DNA from: Fidelibacterota bacterium
GTDB lineage: Bacteria > Fidelibacterota > UBA8477 > JABMPR01
Reading direction: 5' to 3'
Assembly: GCA_013202385.1 (NCBI GenBank)
Contig: JABMOT010000240.1
Location: forward strand, 1 to 36,713
DNA length: 36,713 nucleotides
Shown piece after piece: positions 1 to 10,483 of this stretch. The translations under genes were made by a program, and so were the position numbers. The stretch's first letter is position 1. Every line of letters begins with the position of its first letter. Under the pieces are notes generated by a model. That model was not told the origin of the DNA. It saw nothing but the letters and a program-made list of their open reading frames with translations, and made no database searches.

Positions 1-33
1 AAGGGAAGAAAACGCCTCACCGTTTCCGGTTAG
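1..33 (+). CDS. rpmH: 50S ribosomal protein L34, C-terminal end only (truncated by window edge)
   Basis: Frame 1 reads KGRKRLTVSG*, the typical L34 C-terminus, directly before rnpA. Confidence 0.85.
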   Translation, partial: KGRKRLTVSG

Positions 34-340
34 ACAAATTAACCGGACCAGTGTCGCTGATTATCTGAAGCGTGGTCGACGATATACAATACGGGGAATC
101 ACTTTGTACACAAAACCCACAGACATTTTGGAAGTGGGTTTTTTAATTCGTCGCAAAGCGGGAAATGCTGTTGAAAGAAACAAGACCAGACGTCTTTTCA
201 GGGGGCTTATTTTGAACGCATTGCTTTCCTTTTCAGTCAAGCGAGGTTATCTCTTTTTGTTTCATTCAGCTGCAACGAACAGTCCTGATTTGATACATAC
301 GCTCAGTCAACTACTCACCCACCAAGACCATGTGGCTTAA
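2..340 (+). CDS. rnpA: Ribonuclease P protein component (5' end probably upstream of window)
   Basis: Open frame from base 2: ...VADYLKRGRRYTIRGITLYTKPTDILEVGFLIRRKAGNAVERNKTRRLFR, with the RNase P protein motif (K.GNAV.RN..RR). The track's TTG start at 104 would remove the conserved N-terminal part. Confidence 0.85.
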   Translation, partial: REENASPFPVRQINRTSVADYLKRGRRYTIRGITLYTKPTDILEVGFLIRRKAGNAVERNKTRRLFRGLILNALLSFSVKRGYLFLFHSAATNSPDLIHTLSQLLTHQDHVA

Positions 341-551
341 CAAGCCATTCATCTTGATTGTTCGTTTATACCAGCTGGCCATTAGCCCGCTTTTTTCTGA
401 CAGTTGCCGTTTTTACCCGACTTGTTCACATTACGCTCTTGAAGCTTTTGAAAAACTACCCTTGTGGAAAGCGCTTCCCAAATCCACATGGAGGATTCTT
501 CGCTGTAACCCATATACAAGGGGCGGCTTCGATCCTGTCATTAAAGAATAA
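330..551 (+). CDS. yidD: Membrane protein insertion efficiency factor YidD
   Basis: LYQLAISPLFSDSCRFYPTCSHYALEA...CNPYTRGGFDPV; position between rnpA and yidC. Confidence 0.95.
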   Translation: MWLNKPFILIVRLYQLAISPLFSDSCRFYPTCSHYALEAFEKLPLWKALPKSTWRILRCNPYTRGGFDPVIKE

Positions 552-567
552 GGATTTATAGAAACTC

Positions 568-2343
568 ATGTCCGAACAAAACAGAACGCTTGCCGCCATT
601 GCCCTCATGGGGCTTATACTTATGGTTTTTTTCTCTGACTGGTATCAGGAGAAGGTTGCTCCAGGCAGCACCGCCGAGCCAAAGCCACACATCGAATCCT
701 CTTTTGCCAGCGAGTCCGACACATTAGCGCAAACCATGACCGTTCCTGAAATAGCACCAATCGAAGCCCCCAGCTCAGAAACGTCCACTTTTGACGCGAC
801 TGCTTTTCAAGGGCTGGTGAACGAAACCACAATTGTTGTCACAACGCCGCTATATGAAATGCATTTCTCGAACAAGGGTGGCGGAACGCTCGAGAAGGTT
901 TTTTTGAATGACTATCTCATGAAGGACAGTTCCAGGGTTCAACTTATTTCAGAAATGGCTGATGGTGTTCTTTCGAACCAGTTTATAGGATATGACGTAG
1001 AAGACTTTAACACGAAAGCGTTGCTTTCTGTCAGTTCTCTTGGTGAAGGCCATGATTATACTTTTCCCGTTTTTGGACGCCCTGCTTCCTTTTCCTTCGA
1101 GCTTGCCCTCGCCTCTGGAGCAAAGCTTATACGAACCTTTACCTTTTATCCCGATAGCTTCCACTTTGACCTGCACCAGGACTTAATCAATTTTGACAAA
1201 GTAAATGCTGGTCGCTATTTCGCGACATCTTGGTCTGGTGGCGTGGCACCCACGGAGAAAAATCGCAAGGATGACCTGTACTACTCGGAAATGTATGCCT
1301 TGCTTGGTGACGACAGTAGTCCTTCAGACTACTCCGCCGATGAAGATCGCGAGTCCGAGGTTCAAACAGCACTAACAACCTGGGTTGGATCCAGGTCAAA
1401 ATATTTTGCCGCTATTTTGATTCCTCAAGAGCCCGTTTCGGAGTTCAAAATGCTGCGTTACCAAACTCCTGGAGGAAACGAAACGTCTATCAAAGTCTTT
1501 GACTTTGATGTTCGCGACTCCTTTGATCGCCGCAATCCAGTAAGTGAATCAAACTATCGCGTATATGTCGGGCCTTTGGATTTTGACATCCTGAAAGGCT
1601 ATAATTTAAATTTTGAAGAGATGATGAACTGGGGCTGGTTTGGTATTGTTGGAAAAGGCGCCCTTTGGGTTTTTAAAGCTCTATATAAGATCATACCTAA
1701 TTATGGCATCGTTTTAATTCTCTTCTCTATCTTGGTCAAGTTGCTTCTGGCTCCTCTGACTAAAAAGCAGTTTTCCTCAACTCAGAGCATGCAGCAGGCG
1801 CAACCACAAATTGCCGCACTAAAAGAAAAATACAAGGACGACCCAAAACGCCTTAATGAAGAGACCATGAAGCTGTACAAAGTCTTGGGGGTCAATCCGC
1901 TTGGTGGCTGTCTACCTTTGATTATCCAGATGCCAATTCTAATTGCCATGTTTAACCTCTTTAGAACAACCATTGAATTAAGGGGTGCGGCTTTTATAGG
2001 GCTAGAATTTTGGATTCCTGACCTCTCTCTACCCGATACCGTTGGAACTCTTATGGGGTTCGACATCAATTTACTTCCCATCATCATGTCGGGAACAATG
2101 ATGTTACAGCAAAAACTTATGTCACCTTCGGCCAACGCCAACCCTCAGATGAAAAATATGCCGTACATCATGACGGCTGTTTTCTTTTTCATGTTCTACA
2201 CCTTTCCGTCAGGCTTGAATCTTTACTATACTTTGTTTAATGTCATGTCAATTCTTCAGCAAAAGCTCACACCACAAAAACCCTTGCCAGTTCTTCCGTC
2301 CGTTCCAGCTCCAGTGAAGGCTAAAAAGAAGCGCAAAAAGTAA
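568..2343 (+). CDS. yidC: Membrane protein insertase YidC
   Basis: 591 aa, periplasmic domain followed by 60KD_IMP core (KKQFSSTQSMQQAQPQIAALKEKYKDDPKRLNEETMKLYK); synteny. Confidence 0.97.
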   Translation: MSEQNRTLAAIALMGLILMVFFSDWYQEKVAPGSTAEPKPHIESSFASESDTLAQTMTVPEIAPIEAPSSETSTFDATAFQGLVNETTIVVTTPLYEMHFSNKGGGTLEKVFLNDYLMKDSSRVQLISEMADGVLSNQFIGYDVEDFNTKALLSVSSLGEGHDYTFPVFGRPASFSFELALASGAKLIRTFTFYPDSFHFDLHQDLINFDKVNAGRYFATSWSGGVAPTEKNRKDDLYYSEMYALLGDDSSPSDYSADEDRESEVQTALTTWVGSRSKYFAAILIPQEPVSEFKMLRYQTPGGNETSIKVFDFDVRDSFDRRNPVSESNYRVYVGPLDFDILKGYNLNFEEMMNWGWFGIVGKGALWVFKALYKIIPNYGIVLILFSILVKLLLAPLTKKQFSSTQSMQQAQPQIAALKEKYKDDPKRLNEETMKLYKVLGVNPLGGCLPLIIQMPILIAMFNLFRTTIELRGAAFIGLEFWIPDLSLPDTVGTLMGFDINLLPIIMSGTMMLQQKLMSPSANANPQMKNMPYIMTAVFFFMFYTFPSGLNLYYTLFNVMSILQQKLTPQKPLPVLPSVPAPVKAKKKRKK

Positions 2344-2359
2344 GGCGAGGATTTCCCTT

Positions 2360-3700
2360 GTGCTACCCTTTGACCATGAAACAATTGTTGCTATCTCCAC
2401 GCCTCCAGGAACTGGAGGTTTGGCTGTAGTACGTCTTTCTGGTCCCCATGCCTTAGAAACAGTAAGGCACTTCTTTTCTGCCTCGGAAAAAATAAAACCA
2501 CGCGTTGCAACTTTTGGCAAACTGATGCATCCCAGCTTGAGTGCCGGTGAATTTGATGATTGTATCGTCACTTTTTTCAAGGGTCCTCACTCCGTCACCG
2601 GTGAAGATCTGGTAGAGATTTCCATTCACGGTGGCGCCTTTTTACAACAAAAATTACTGGAAGCGCTTTTACGTGCACCTAACCTGAGAGCTGCTAGTGC
2701 CGGAGAGTTCACCTTCCGTTCGTTTTTAAGCGGACGCATTGATCTTTCCAAGGCAGAAGCTGTGGCTGATATCATTCACGCAAAAGATGCCGCCGCCCAT
2801 AAGAATGCACAACACCAACTACAGGGCGGCCTCCGACACCTGGTTGAAAAGATGTCAGAAAAACTGATCTCAAGCCTTACTGTACTTGAAGCTGAGCTTG
2901 ACTTTTCAGACCAGGAGATAGATTTTTCCCCGCCGGAGGCTTTGTTAACCCCCCTCTTGGAGCTGACACAAACCACTCAAGCGCTTTTGGAGACATACTT
3001 CTATGGTAGCCGCCTGGAACAGGGTTTTCGTGTTCCTCTCATTGGGGCGCCAAACAGCGGCAAATCTTCTCTGTTCAATCTGCTTCTCGGGCACGAGCGA
3101 GCTATCGTTACTTCTCAGGCAGGAACCACTCGCGATACGATCGAGAAAACAATACTCATTGCTGGCCATTCTGTGGTGCTAGTTGACACTGCCGGTCTTC
3201 GTGAGGCTCATAATGAAGCTGAACTTTCTGGCGTGGACCGCAGTCTTAATGAAATCGAACAGGCCGACTTGATAATTATGGTTCAAGCGCCTGACACAGA
3301 CCCTTTAACCGAACCCACACTTATCAACAAACCCCAAATTATTGTTTATAATAAGATTGACCTTGATATCACCCCCCCGGCAGCCAAAGACATTTATCTC
3401 TCTTGTGCTACCGGCGAGGGTCTTGACCACCTCAAAAAGAAACTCTATTCACATGTTATCAACATGGTCAACGAAGGAGTGGAGGGTGTAATCTTAAACA
3501 ACGAGCGCCATCGTGATGTTTTTATTCGGTTCAAAGACCAGGTCTCCGCTTGCGTCGCCGCAATAGAGGCTGAGCTCGGTCCCGAGTATATTGCTTCAGA
3601 CTTGAGGATGGCCCTGGATATTTTGGGTGAGATTACAGGCAGAACAACGCCTGACGACATCCTTAATCGGATCTTTAGTGGTTTTTGCGTTGGAAAGTAG
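2360..3700 (+). CDS. mnmE: tRNA uridine-5-carboxymethylaminomethyl modification GTPase MnmE
   Basis: N-term TIVAISTPPGTGGLAVVRLSG, G1 GAPNSGKSSLFN, C-terminal FCVGK; GTG start. Confidence 0.97.
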   Translation: MLPFDHETIVAISTPPGTGGLAVVRLSGPHALETVRHFFSASEKIKPRVATFGKLMHPSLSAGEFDDCIVTFFKGPHSVTGEDLVEISIHGGAFLQQKLLEALLRAPNLRAASAGEFTFRSFLSGRIDLSKAEAVADIIHAKDAAAHKNAQHQLQGGLRHLVEKMSEKLISSLTVLEAELDFSDQEIDFSPPEALLTPLLELTQTTQALLETYFYGSRLEQGFRVPLIGAPNSGKSSLFNLLLGHERAIVTSQAGTTRDTIEKTILIAGHSVVLVDTAGLREAHNEAELSGVDRSLNEIEQADLIIMVQAPDTDPLTEPTLINKPQIIVYNKIDLDITPPAAKDIYLSCATGEGLDHLKKKLYSHVINMVNEGVEGVILNNERHRDVFIRFKDQVSACVAAIEAELGPEYIASDLRMALDILGEITGRTTPDDILNRIFSGFCVGK

Positions 3701-3709
3701 GTTGTCTTT

Positions 3710-5593
3710 TTGAGTGTTTCACGTGAATCATATGATGTGATTGTTGTGGGTGGTGGCCATGCCGGGATAGAAGCCTCCCTATCTGCCAGTCGGCTCGGCA
3801 AGGCAACTCTTTTGATAACCATGGATATTGCTGCGCTTGGTAGGGCTTCATGTAATCCCGCTATAGGTGGTCTCGCAAAAGGGCATCTCGTGCGGGAGAT
3901 AGACGCCCTTGGGGGAGAAATGGCCAAAGCCACAGACGCCACTGGAATACAATTTAAAATGCTCAATCGCTCCAAGGGTCGCGCTGTCTGGTCCCCGCGA
4001 GCACAGATAGACAAAAAGGCTTATAGCGCATATATGCTGCGTGTTTGCCAGGACCAATCTGGTCTTGACATTTTTGAGGGCGAGGCTGTTAACGTGACCG
4101 TAAATGACGATAAACCGATCATTTCAGGTGTTGGCACCCGCGATGGGAGCCACTTTTCTTGTAGCGCTTTAATTCTTACAAACGGAACCTTTCTTAACGG
4201 TCTAATACATATCGGGGACAAACAGTTTTCTGCTGGTCGTATTAATGAGTCAGCCAGTGTCGGCATCACTGAATCACTGGTAGCACTGGGTTTTGAGACG
4301 GGACGGCTGAAAACCGGCACGCCACCCAGGATTAAAAAGCAGAGTATCGATTTTTCAAAAACCGATATTCAACTTGGGGATGCAAACCCTGAACCCTTTT
4401 CCTTCTCTACCGAAGACTTTCAACCTCCAAACGAAGCATGTTATATAACGAAAACCAATATTCAGACACACGATACCATCAGGGGTTCGCTGGAATTCTC
4501 ACCTCTATTTTCAGGGGTCATTAAGGGGGTTGGACCCCGCTACTGTCCCTCTATTGAAGACAAAGTCGTTCGTTTCGCTGAAAAAACCTCACATCAGCTG
4601 TTTCTGGAGCCCGAATGGTCCAATGCTGATCAAATTTATGTAAATGGGTTTTCTTCCTCGCTTCCAGAAGACGTACAATTAAGGAGCTTGCGGACGGTGC
4701 CCGGTCTTGAGGCTGTGGAGTTTATTCGCCCGGGTTACGCAATCGAATATGACTTTTTCCCGCCCTCTCAATTAAAAGCGACCCTAGAAACCAAGCGAAT
4801 CTCGGGTCTGTTTTTTGCCGGACAAATCAACGGAACCTCGGGGTATGAAGAGGCGGCAGCACAGGGCTTAATAGCTGGTGTCAACGCCGCGCTTTTTATT
4901 GACCGGTCAGAGTCCTTCATTTTAGGGAGAGACGAGGCTTATATTGGTGTTTTGATTGATGATTTAATCACGAAAGACACCGATGAGCCCTATCGAATGT
5001 TCACTTCCAGGGCAGAGCATCGCCTCTTGTTGCGTTATGACAATGCCCATTTTCGCCTTTCAGAAAAAGGGTTCCGTTTTGGACTGGTTTCCGCCCCTGT
5101 TTACGAGAAGACGCTCGCAGAGATGGAGCTGGCTCGCAGGGCGGCAAAGGAGCTTGAAGCGGTTTATGTTCGGCCCAAGGAAATAACGCCCCTGATTGAT
5201 ACCCAGGCGCCCGTCACAGAGAACCAGTCTCTTGCAAACCTTCTCCGTCGGCCTGGTGTAACCATTGATCAAATCAATTCACTCTTGCCTCGCTGGATGA
5301 GCGATCTCCCCGCCACACTGTTAACTCTTATCGCTACAGACACCAAGTATAGTGGATATATCGAACGGGAGCGCTTGCAGGTTGCGCGTTTTTCAAAACA
5401 TCAAAGCATGGCCATCCCCGCTGCTGTGGATTATATATCAATGAAAGCGATCTCGTTTGAGGCCAGACAGAAGCTTCATCGAATGCGGCCGGAAACGATT
5501 GGACAGGCCTCGCGAATTAGTGGTGTTTCTCCCGCTGATATCTCCCTGTTAATGATCCTTATAAAACAGTTTGTTTCACGTGAAACACCCTAG
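3710..5593 (+). CDS. mnmG: tRNA uridine-5-carboxymethylaminomethyl modification enzyme MnmG (GidA)
   Basis: [52 protein letters not shown] start. Confidence 0.97.
   Translation: MSVSRESYDVIVVGGGHAGIEASLSASRLGKATLLITMDIAALGRASCNPAIGGLAKGHLVREIDALGGEMAKATDATGIQFKMLNRSKGRAVWSPRAQIDKKAYSAYMLRVCQDQSGLDIFEGEAVNVTVNDDKPIISGVGTRDGSHFSCSALILTNGTFLNGLIHIGDKQFSAGRINESASVGITESLVALGFETGRLKTGTPPRIKKQSIDFSKTDIQLGDANPEPFSFSTEDFQPPNEACYITKTNIQTHDTIRGSLEFSPLFSGVIKGVGPRYCPSIEDKVVRFAEKTSHQLFLEPEWSNADQIYVNGFSSSLPEDVQLRSLRTVPGLEAVEFIRPGYAIEYDFFPPSQLKATLETKRISGLFFAGQINGTSGYEEAAAQGLIAGVNAALFIDRSESFILGRDEAYIGVLIDDLITKDTDEPYRMFTSRAEHRLLLRYDNAHFRLSEKGFRFGLVSAPVYEKTLAEMELARRAAKELEAVYVRPKEITPLIDTQAPVTENQSLANLLRRPGVTIDQINSLLPRWMSDLPATLLTLIATDTKYSGYIERERLQVARFSKHQSMAIPAAVDYISMKAISFEARQKLHRMRPETIGQASRISGVSPADISLLMILIKQFVSRETP
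3715..3730. promoter_or_regulatory. parS-like ParB binding site (one half-site mismatch)
   Basis: TGTTTCACGTGAATCA, 15/16 match to the palindrome TGTTTCACGTGAAACA, at the mnmG start. Confidence 0.75.
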
Positions 5594-8500
5594 CCTCAAG
5601 CTCCTTTCAAAAAAGAACTATAGTCTAAAAGGCTCATCGCTTTCCGGTGTCGAGCCCCCCCTTTTGGCTTTTTTGCTGGAGGCAAACCTGACGGCTGGAG
5701 CCTCCGTTTTAATTCTTCCCGATAAAGCATCTACTGAACGCGCCCTAAACGATATTACCGCTTTGGCCCCAGGGGTAGATATCCACTTTGTCGGTAGTGA
5801 TCGGGTTGACGGTATAGATACGGGACAGTCAGGGCGGGCTCTACGGGCACTTTTGGGCGGACTGCCGGCTATCTATGTTACTCGCGCCGCTGAATTGTTA
5901 GGGGGCGTTTCAAAAGATGCTTTTAAGCGTCTCTTTTTGTCTTGTGGTGAAAAACAGTCCATGCCTGATCTTGAACAGGCGCTCGCAGATTATGGTTTTA
6001 CTCGTGACGCTTTTGTTGTGGAGCCGGGTTATTTTGCTGTTCGCGGTGGAATCCTTGATGTTTTTCCCGGTGATCGTGAAAAGCCCGTTCGGTTGGATTT
6101 TTTCGGGAACACCCTGGAGTCAATTCACGAGTTTGACCCCTCTTCTCAACGCTCTGACAAGGCGTTTGATAAAATAACAATCTATCCCGAAAATCCCTTT
6201 CTGGACGTGGCGACTGATCCGTTACTGAATTCAGTGCCTCTCGGTGTACGCTTTTTTCAATACCGCCCCATTATCGAGGCTAGCGATTCATCCAGAGTGG
6301 CTGAGATCTTGTCTGGCCGGCCAAAAAAAGAGGTTTGCAATTTTTTTCAGATTAAGACCGAGCTTGATGGTGTTGTAGATATCGAAGTGCAGCCAGAGTT
6401 TCAGCGGAATCTTGATGCTTTTCGAGCACGCCTCCATCATTTAAACGATGAGAATTATCAGGTTTACGTATGTGCATATAGCAATATTCAGCTTGATCGT
6501 TTGCGTGTGCTGTTTGAGTCCTTTCGGTTTGAGTGTGTGCGAATGAGCCTTTCTTCGGGGTTTATTGACCATACACACAAACTAGCCGTACTGACAGATC
6601 ATCAAGTTTTTGGCCGAACCAGAAAGCGGAATGTTATTCCGAGATCCTTTCCCGTAAAGCCTGCTACCCGAATTGAGGCTTTTGAAGAAGGTGACATCGT
6701 TGTTCACCTGGACTATGGTGTTGGAAAATATCTTGGTGTCGAACTGATGCCGGTGAATAAGCTCGTCCGTGAAGTTTTGGCTATTCAATACGAGGCCGGC
6801 GATCGCATCTATGTGCATGTGGAGAAAATGCACAGGGTGCATCTCTATGAATCTCAACTGGAAACACCTCCAAAACTTACGCGCCTGCGGACAACGGAAT
6901 GGGACCAGATAAGAATAAAAACCCGGAAGGCTGTTGATAATTACGCCAAAGAGCTTATCGAATTATATGCAAATCGATTTGTTGTTGATGGCTTTAAGTA
7001 TAGCCCGGACAGTGATTTCCAGAAACGCATGGAAGCGTCTTTCATATATGATGAAACCTCTGATCAACTCCAGGCGGTGGAAGAAATCAAAAAAGATATG
7101 GAATCGTCCTTCCCAATGGATCGCCTGTTATGTGGTGATGTGGGATACGGAAAAACAGAAGTGGCAATGCGAGCCGTTTTTAAGGCGGTGAGTGACTCTA
7201 AACAGGTTGGGGTTTTGGTTCCAACGACAATTCTTGCCCAACAACATTATGAGACCTTTCTGGAGCGCTTTGCAGATTACCCCGTTTCTGTAGGCGTGTT
7301 ATCGCGTTTTAGAACACCAAAGCAAATCAAACAGACATTGCTTGATTTAAAAACGGGTGTGCTGGATGTTGTGATTGGAACCCATAGGTTACTTTCTAAA
7401 GATGTTGTTTTTAAAAGGCTTGGGTTGCTTATCGTTGACGAGGAACACCGTTTTGGTGTCAAACACAAAGAGCGGGTTAAAGAAATAAAAACGTCCGTTG
7501 ACTCGCTTGCCATGACAGCGACGCCGATCCCCCGCACATTGCAAATGTCACTCATGGGCGCCAGAGACATGTCCATGTTGAAAACGCCCCCCAAAGAACG
7601 TCTTCCTATCGAAACCGTGGTAATGGATTTTGATGAAAAGCGGATCAGGGAAGCCATTTTACGAGAGGTTGACCGTGGCGGACAGGTCTTTTTTGTACAC
7701 AACCGGGTGGAATCAATTGGAATCATGTTAAGCCGTCTCAAGGCCTTATTGCCTGAGGTTCGGTTTGGGTTAGGCCATGGACAGATGAATCCTCGAGAGC
7801 TGGAGCGCGTCATGCTTGGTTTCTTCCATCGCGAGTTTGATGTGCTGCTTTCAACAACCATTGTTGAGTCCGGCTTGGATATTCCCAATGCGAACACCAT
7901 TATTGTAAACCGGGCTGATGCAATGGGCTTGTCTCAACTGTATCAGTTGCGTGGTCGTGTTGGTCGTTCCCACAGAAAAGCCTGGGCTTTCTTCGTTGCA
8001 CCGGGTTTTCGGAAGTTAAGCATTAACGCCATTCGGCGACTGAACGCCCTGGAGAGACACGCCCATTATGGCGGCGGTTACGAAATTGCCATGCGTGATC
8101 TGGAGATCCGCGGTTCAGGTAATGTTTTTGGAACCGAACAAAGCGGTCACATCAGCAATATAGGCTACCACCTATATACTAGAATTCTAAAAGATGCCCT
8201 TGAAGCCTTAAAAGAACTAAAGGGAGACCAGGTAGTCATCTTTCCCTCGCCCGAAATGAATATCGATGCTGAAGTTCAAATTCCTGCCCAGTATATAGAA
8301 AATACAGCAGAGCGTATAGCCAGCTATAGACGCATTGCCGAGGCTGAGTCAAGTAAGGTCCTGTATGATATTCGCGGAGAATTAAGAGAACGCTTTGGCC
8401 TTTTGCCGGAACAGACAAAGAACCTTATCGATGCAGCTCTGGTGAAAAACCTGGGTCAAACCCTTGGAATCCGGGCTATTTCCATAAAAGGAAGTCGGGC

Positions 8501-8726
8501 TCAGTGCGATTTTTTACCAGAACATGTGGAACAAGCTGGTGGCGAGATCATTAGAGCCCTGTCCGGGGCGCTGGGAGAAACCGGTAAAGAGGTCGAGATA
8601 ATGAACAATAAAACACTGACGTTTATCCTGACCCATAATGGCCCGGAATCCCTTTTGGCTTCTCTTCGAATATTCTTGGAAAGCCTTATACGCTCGTCTA
8701 AATTTTCAGATCAAAATGAGAAATGA
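5571..8726 (+). CDS. mfd: Transcription-repair coupling factor
   Basis: CarD-like RID ([20 protein letters not shown]), helicase motifs ([45 protein letters not shown]), TRG region. Start TTG 5571 or GTG 5580. Confidence 0.96.
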   Translation: MFHVKHPSLKLLSKKNYSLKGSSLSGVEPPLLAFLLEANLTAGASVLILPDKASTERALNDITALAPGVDIHFVGSDRVDGIDTGQSGRALRALLGGLPAIYVTRAAELLGGVSKDAFKRLFLSCGEKQSMPDLEQALADYGFTRDAFVVEPGYFAVRGGILDVFPGDREKPVRLDFFGNTLESIHEFDPSSQRSDKAFDKITIYPENPFLDVATDPLLNSVPLGVRFFQYRPIIEASDSSRVAEILSGRPKKEVCNFFQIKTELDGVVDIEVQPEFQRNLDAFRARLHHLNDENYQVYVCAYSNIQLDRLRVLFESFRFECVRMSLSSGFIDHTHKLAVLTDHQVFGRTRKRNVIPRSFPVKPATRIEAFEEGDIVVHLDYGVGKYLGVELMPVNKLVREVLAIQYEAGDRIYVHVEKMHRVHLYESQLETPPKLTRLRTTEWDQIRIKTRKAVDNYAKELIELYANRFVVDGFKYSPDSDFQKRMEASFIYDETSDQLQAVEEIKKDMESSFPMDRLLCGDVGYGKTEVAMRAVFKAVSDSKQVGVLVPTTILAQQHYETFLERFADYPVSVGVLSRFRTPKQIKQTLLDLKTGVLDVVIGTHRLLSKDVVFKRLGLLIVDEEHRFGVKHKERVKEIKTSVDSLAMTATPIPRTLQMSLMGARDMSMLKTPPKERLPIETVVMDFDEKRIREAILREVDRGGQVFFVHNRVESIGIMLSRLKALLPEVRFGLGHGQMNPRELERVMLGFFHREFDVLLSTTIVESGLDIPNANTIIVNRADAMGLSQLYQLRGRVGRSHRKAWAFFVAPGFRKLSINAIRRLNALERHAHYGGGYEIAMRDLEIRGSGNVFGTEQSGHISNIGYHLYTRILKDALEALKELKGDQVVIFPSPEMNIDAEVQIPAQYIENTAERIASYRRIAEAESSKVLYDIRGELRERFGLLPEQTKNLIDAALVKNLGQTLGIRAISIKGSRAQCDFLPEHVEQAGGEIIRALSGALGETGKEVEIMNNKTLTFILTHNGPESLLASLRIFLESLIRSSKFSDQNEK
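5572..5587. promoter_or_regulatory. parS site, perfect 16-bp palindrome
   Basis: TGTTTCACGTGAAACA is fully self-complementary and matches the conserved bacterial parS consensus; lies across the mnmG end and mfd start. Confidence 0.92.
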
Positions 8727-8756
8727 TAAGTCTAATATAATTAAAAGGTTAATTAA

Positions 8757-10469
8757 ATGAAAGCTCGCTTCGCCATGCCCATCTTTGCTCTGGGACTCTT
8801 CGTGATAATCATCGGCTGTTCCAGTATGGACAGTGACACCCTTGCAACGATAGATGGAAAAGAAATTTCCATGGACTCTTTTATTGCTAAAAATCCTCCT
8901 GCAGCTTTTGCTGGCAAGGATCACGCCTTTATCGATTCTAAGGTTGATGATTTTGTAAAACAGACTCTTTTCACCCAGGTAGCGCTGGAACGCGGTCTTG
9001 GTGAAAACGCTGATATTCAAGAAAAGAAGTTAGCAGCAGAAAAGCGTCAAATGCTTCAATACGTATACACCAAGGCTATTCTGGATGCTGTGATAAGTGA
9101 TGAATATCTACGCGAGCTTTATGACCAGTCTGGCACGGAACTGAATGCTCGTCACATTCTACTTCAATTTGAAGGTACTTCTCGTTCGCGTTCAGATCGA
9201 AGCAAGCCTGCCGCCATGGCTTTAATGGAACAAATCAAAACTCGCCTTTCTGGGGGTGAGTCTTTTGCTGATCTCGCAACAGAGTTTACCGACGATCCTT
9301 CTGGGAAAAACAGCGGTGGTGATCTTGGCTGGTTTGGTTGGGGAAAAATGGTTGGTCCGTTTCAGGATGAGGCCTTTAAGTTGAATCCTGGGGAAGTTTC
9401 TGGTGTTGTTGAAACGTCCTTCGGGCTCCACATCATTAAGCTTGAGGCAAAGCGTGAGCTTGAGCGTGGTACCTTTGATGAAGTAAAGAGCTCTCTTAAG
9501 CAGCAGGCAGGCAAAGAAAAAGGACAGGAGTTGAGTCAGAAGGCAAATCTGTTCCTGGAGAATCAAAAACAAGGCGCTGGTTTTGAGGTTTTGCCTGACA
9601 ATGTACACGATCTCTTTCTGGTCTTTGAAAAATCAAGCAACAAGCAGGATCCTATGGACAAAGTGCTAAAAAACTTAAATTTTAGCGCTCCACTCTTTAG
9701 GCTCAGCGGTGAGGGTTTAGGGTCATCCTGGATAATAGAAGAACTAAAAACTATTGACGAGGGTCAGAAGCCGCGCTTTAGCTCTGAAAACCAACTTTTG
9801 AGTATTCTTGACCAGTTGGTCACACAATATTTGGTGGTTAGTTACGGATATGAGCAAAACTATAATCAAGATTTAGAATTCGCAGAGAAAATCAATGCTC
9901 TCGTTGAACGATATGCTTATGAAGCTTTTATTGCAGAGGAAATAAATGCGAACCTGACTCCTAGCGAGGAAGAGCTGGTCGCCTTTTATGAGAAGAACAA
10001 AGCTGATAAATATATGGACAAAAAGAAGGTCCAGGTTCGTGAAGTGTTTGTCAAAGACAGTCTTATGGCTGTTGCCCTAAGGAAACGTATTGATGCTGGT
10101 GAGTTAATTGATAACCTGGCTCGTCGTTATACAGAACGAAAGGCCACAAAGGATGCTGGTGGTTTACTGCCGCCTTTTCAGGAGGGTCGCTATGGCGAGA
10201 TGGGCAAAACGGCTTTTTCTCTGAATCCAGGCGAAATAAGTGGTCCCATCAAGCTCGGTAACGGCTATTCTATCATCAGGCTGGAGGATACCATTCCCGA
10301 GGGCGCCAAACCCTATGAAAAGGTAAAGGGGCGCGTTAGAACAGAAATAATGGGCGAGTTACGAGAAGCCCGAACCAATGCTGTTTTCGAATCCCTCAAA
10401 AAAGAGCATTCCCTTAAAATTAATTACTCTGCGGCCTATTCGCGGTTTGATACTGTGGCAAGTGAATAA
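8757..10469 (+). CDS. Peptidylprolyl isomerase lipoprotein with two parvulin-like domains
   Basis: Lipobox-like VIIIGCSS; NARHILLQFEG...FADLATEFTDDPSGKNSGGDLGWFGWGKMVGPFQDEAF; second domain near KVQVREVFVKDS...GGLLPPFQEGRYGEMGKTAFSLNPGEISGPI. Confidence 0.9.
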   Translation: MKARFAMPIFALGLFVIIIGCSSMDSDTLATIDGKEISMDSFIAKNPPAAFAGKDHAFIDSKVDDFVKQTLFTQVALERGLGENADIQEKKLAAEKRQMLQYVYTKAILDAVISDEYLRELYDQSGTELNARHILLQFEGTSRSRSDRSKPAAMALMEQIKTRLSGGESFADLATEFTDDPSGKNSGGDLGWFGWGKMVGPFQDEAFKLNPGEVSGVVETSFGLHIIKLEAKRELERGTFDEVKSSLKQQAGKEKGQELSQKANLFLENQKQGAGFEVLPDNVHDLFLVFEKSSNKQDPMDKVLKNLNFSAPLFRLSGEGLGSSWIIEELKTIDEGQKPRFSSENQLLSILDQLVTQYLVVSYGYEQNYNQDLEFAEKINALVERYAYEAFIAEEINANLTPSEEELVAFYEKNKADKYMDKKKVQVREVFVKDSLMAVALRKRIDAGELIDNLARRYTERKATKDAGGLLPPFQEGRYGEMGKTAFSLNPGEISGPIKLGNGYSIIRLEDTIPEGAKPYEKVKGRVRTEIMGELREARTNAVFESLKKEHSLKINYSAAYSRFDTVASE

Positions 10470-10483
10470 AGACTGCTGAATAT

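Noticed and set aside
3445-4014. 189-aa minus-strand ORF over mnmE/mnmG
   Set aside because: Antisense shadow of two conserved genes
7277-7900. 207-aa minus-strand ORF inside mfd
   Set aside because: Antisense to conserved helicase motifs of mfd; Ser/Thr/Arg-rich shadow ORF
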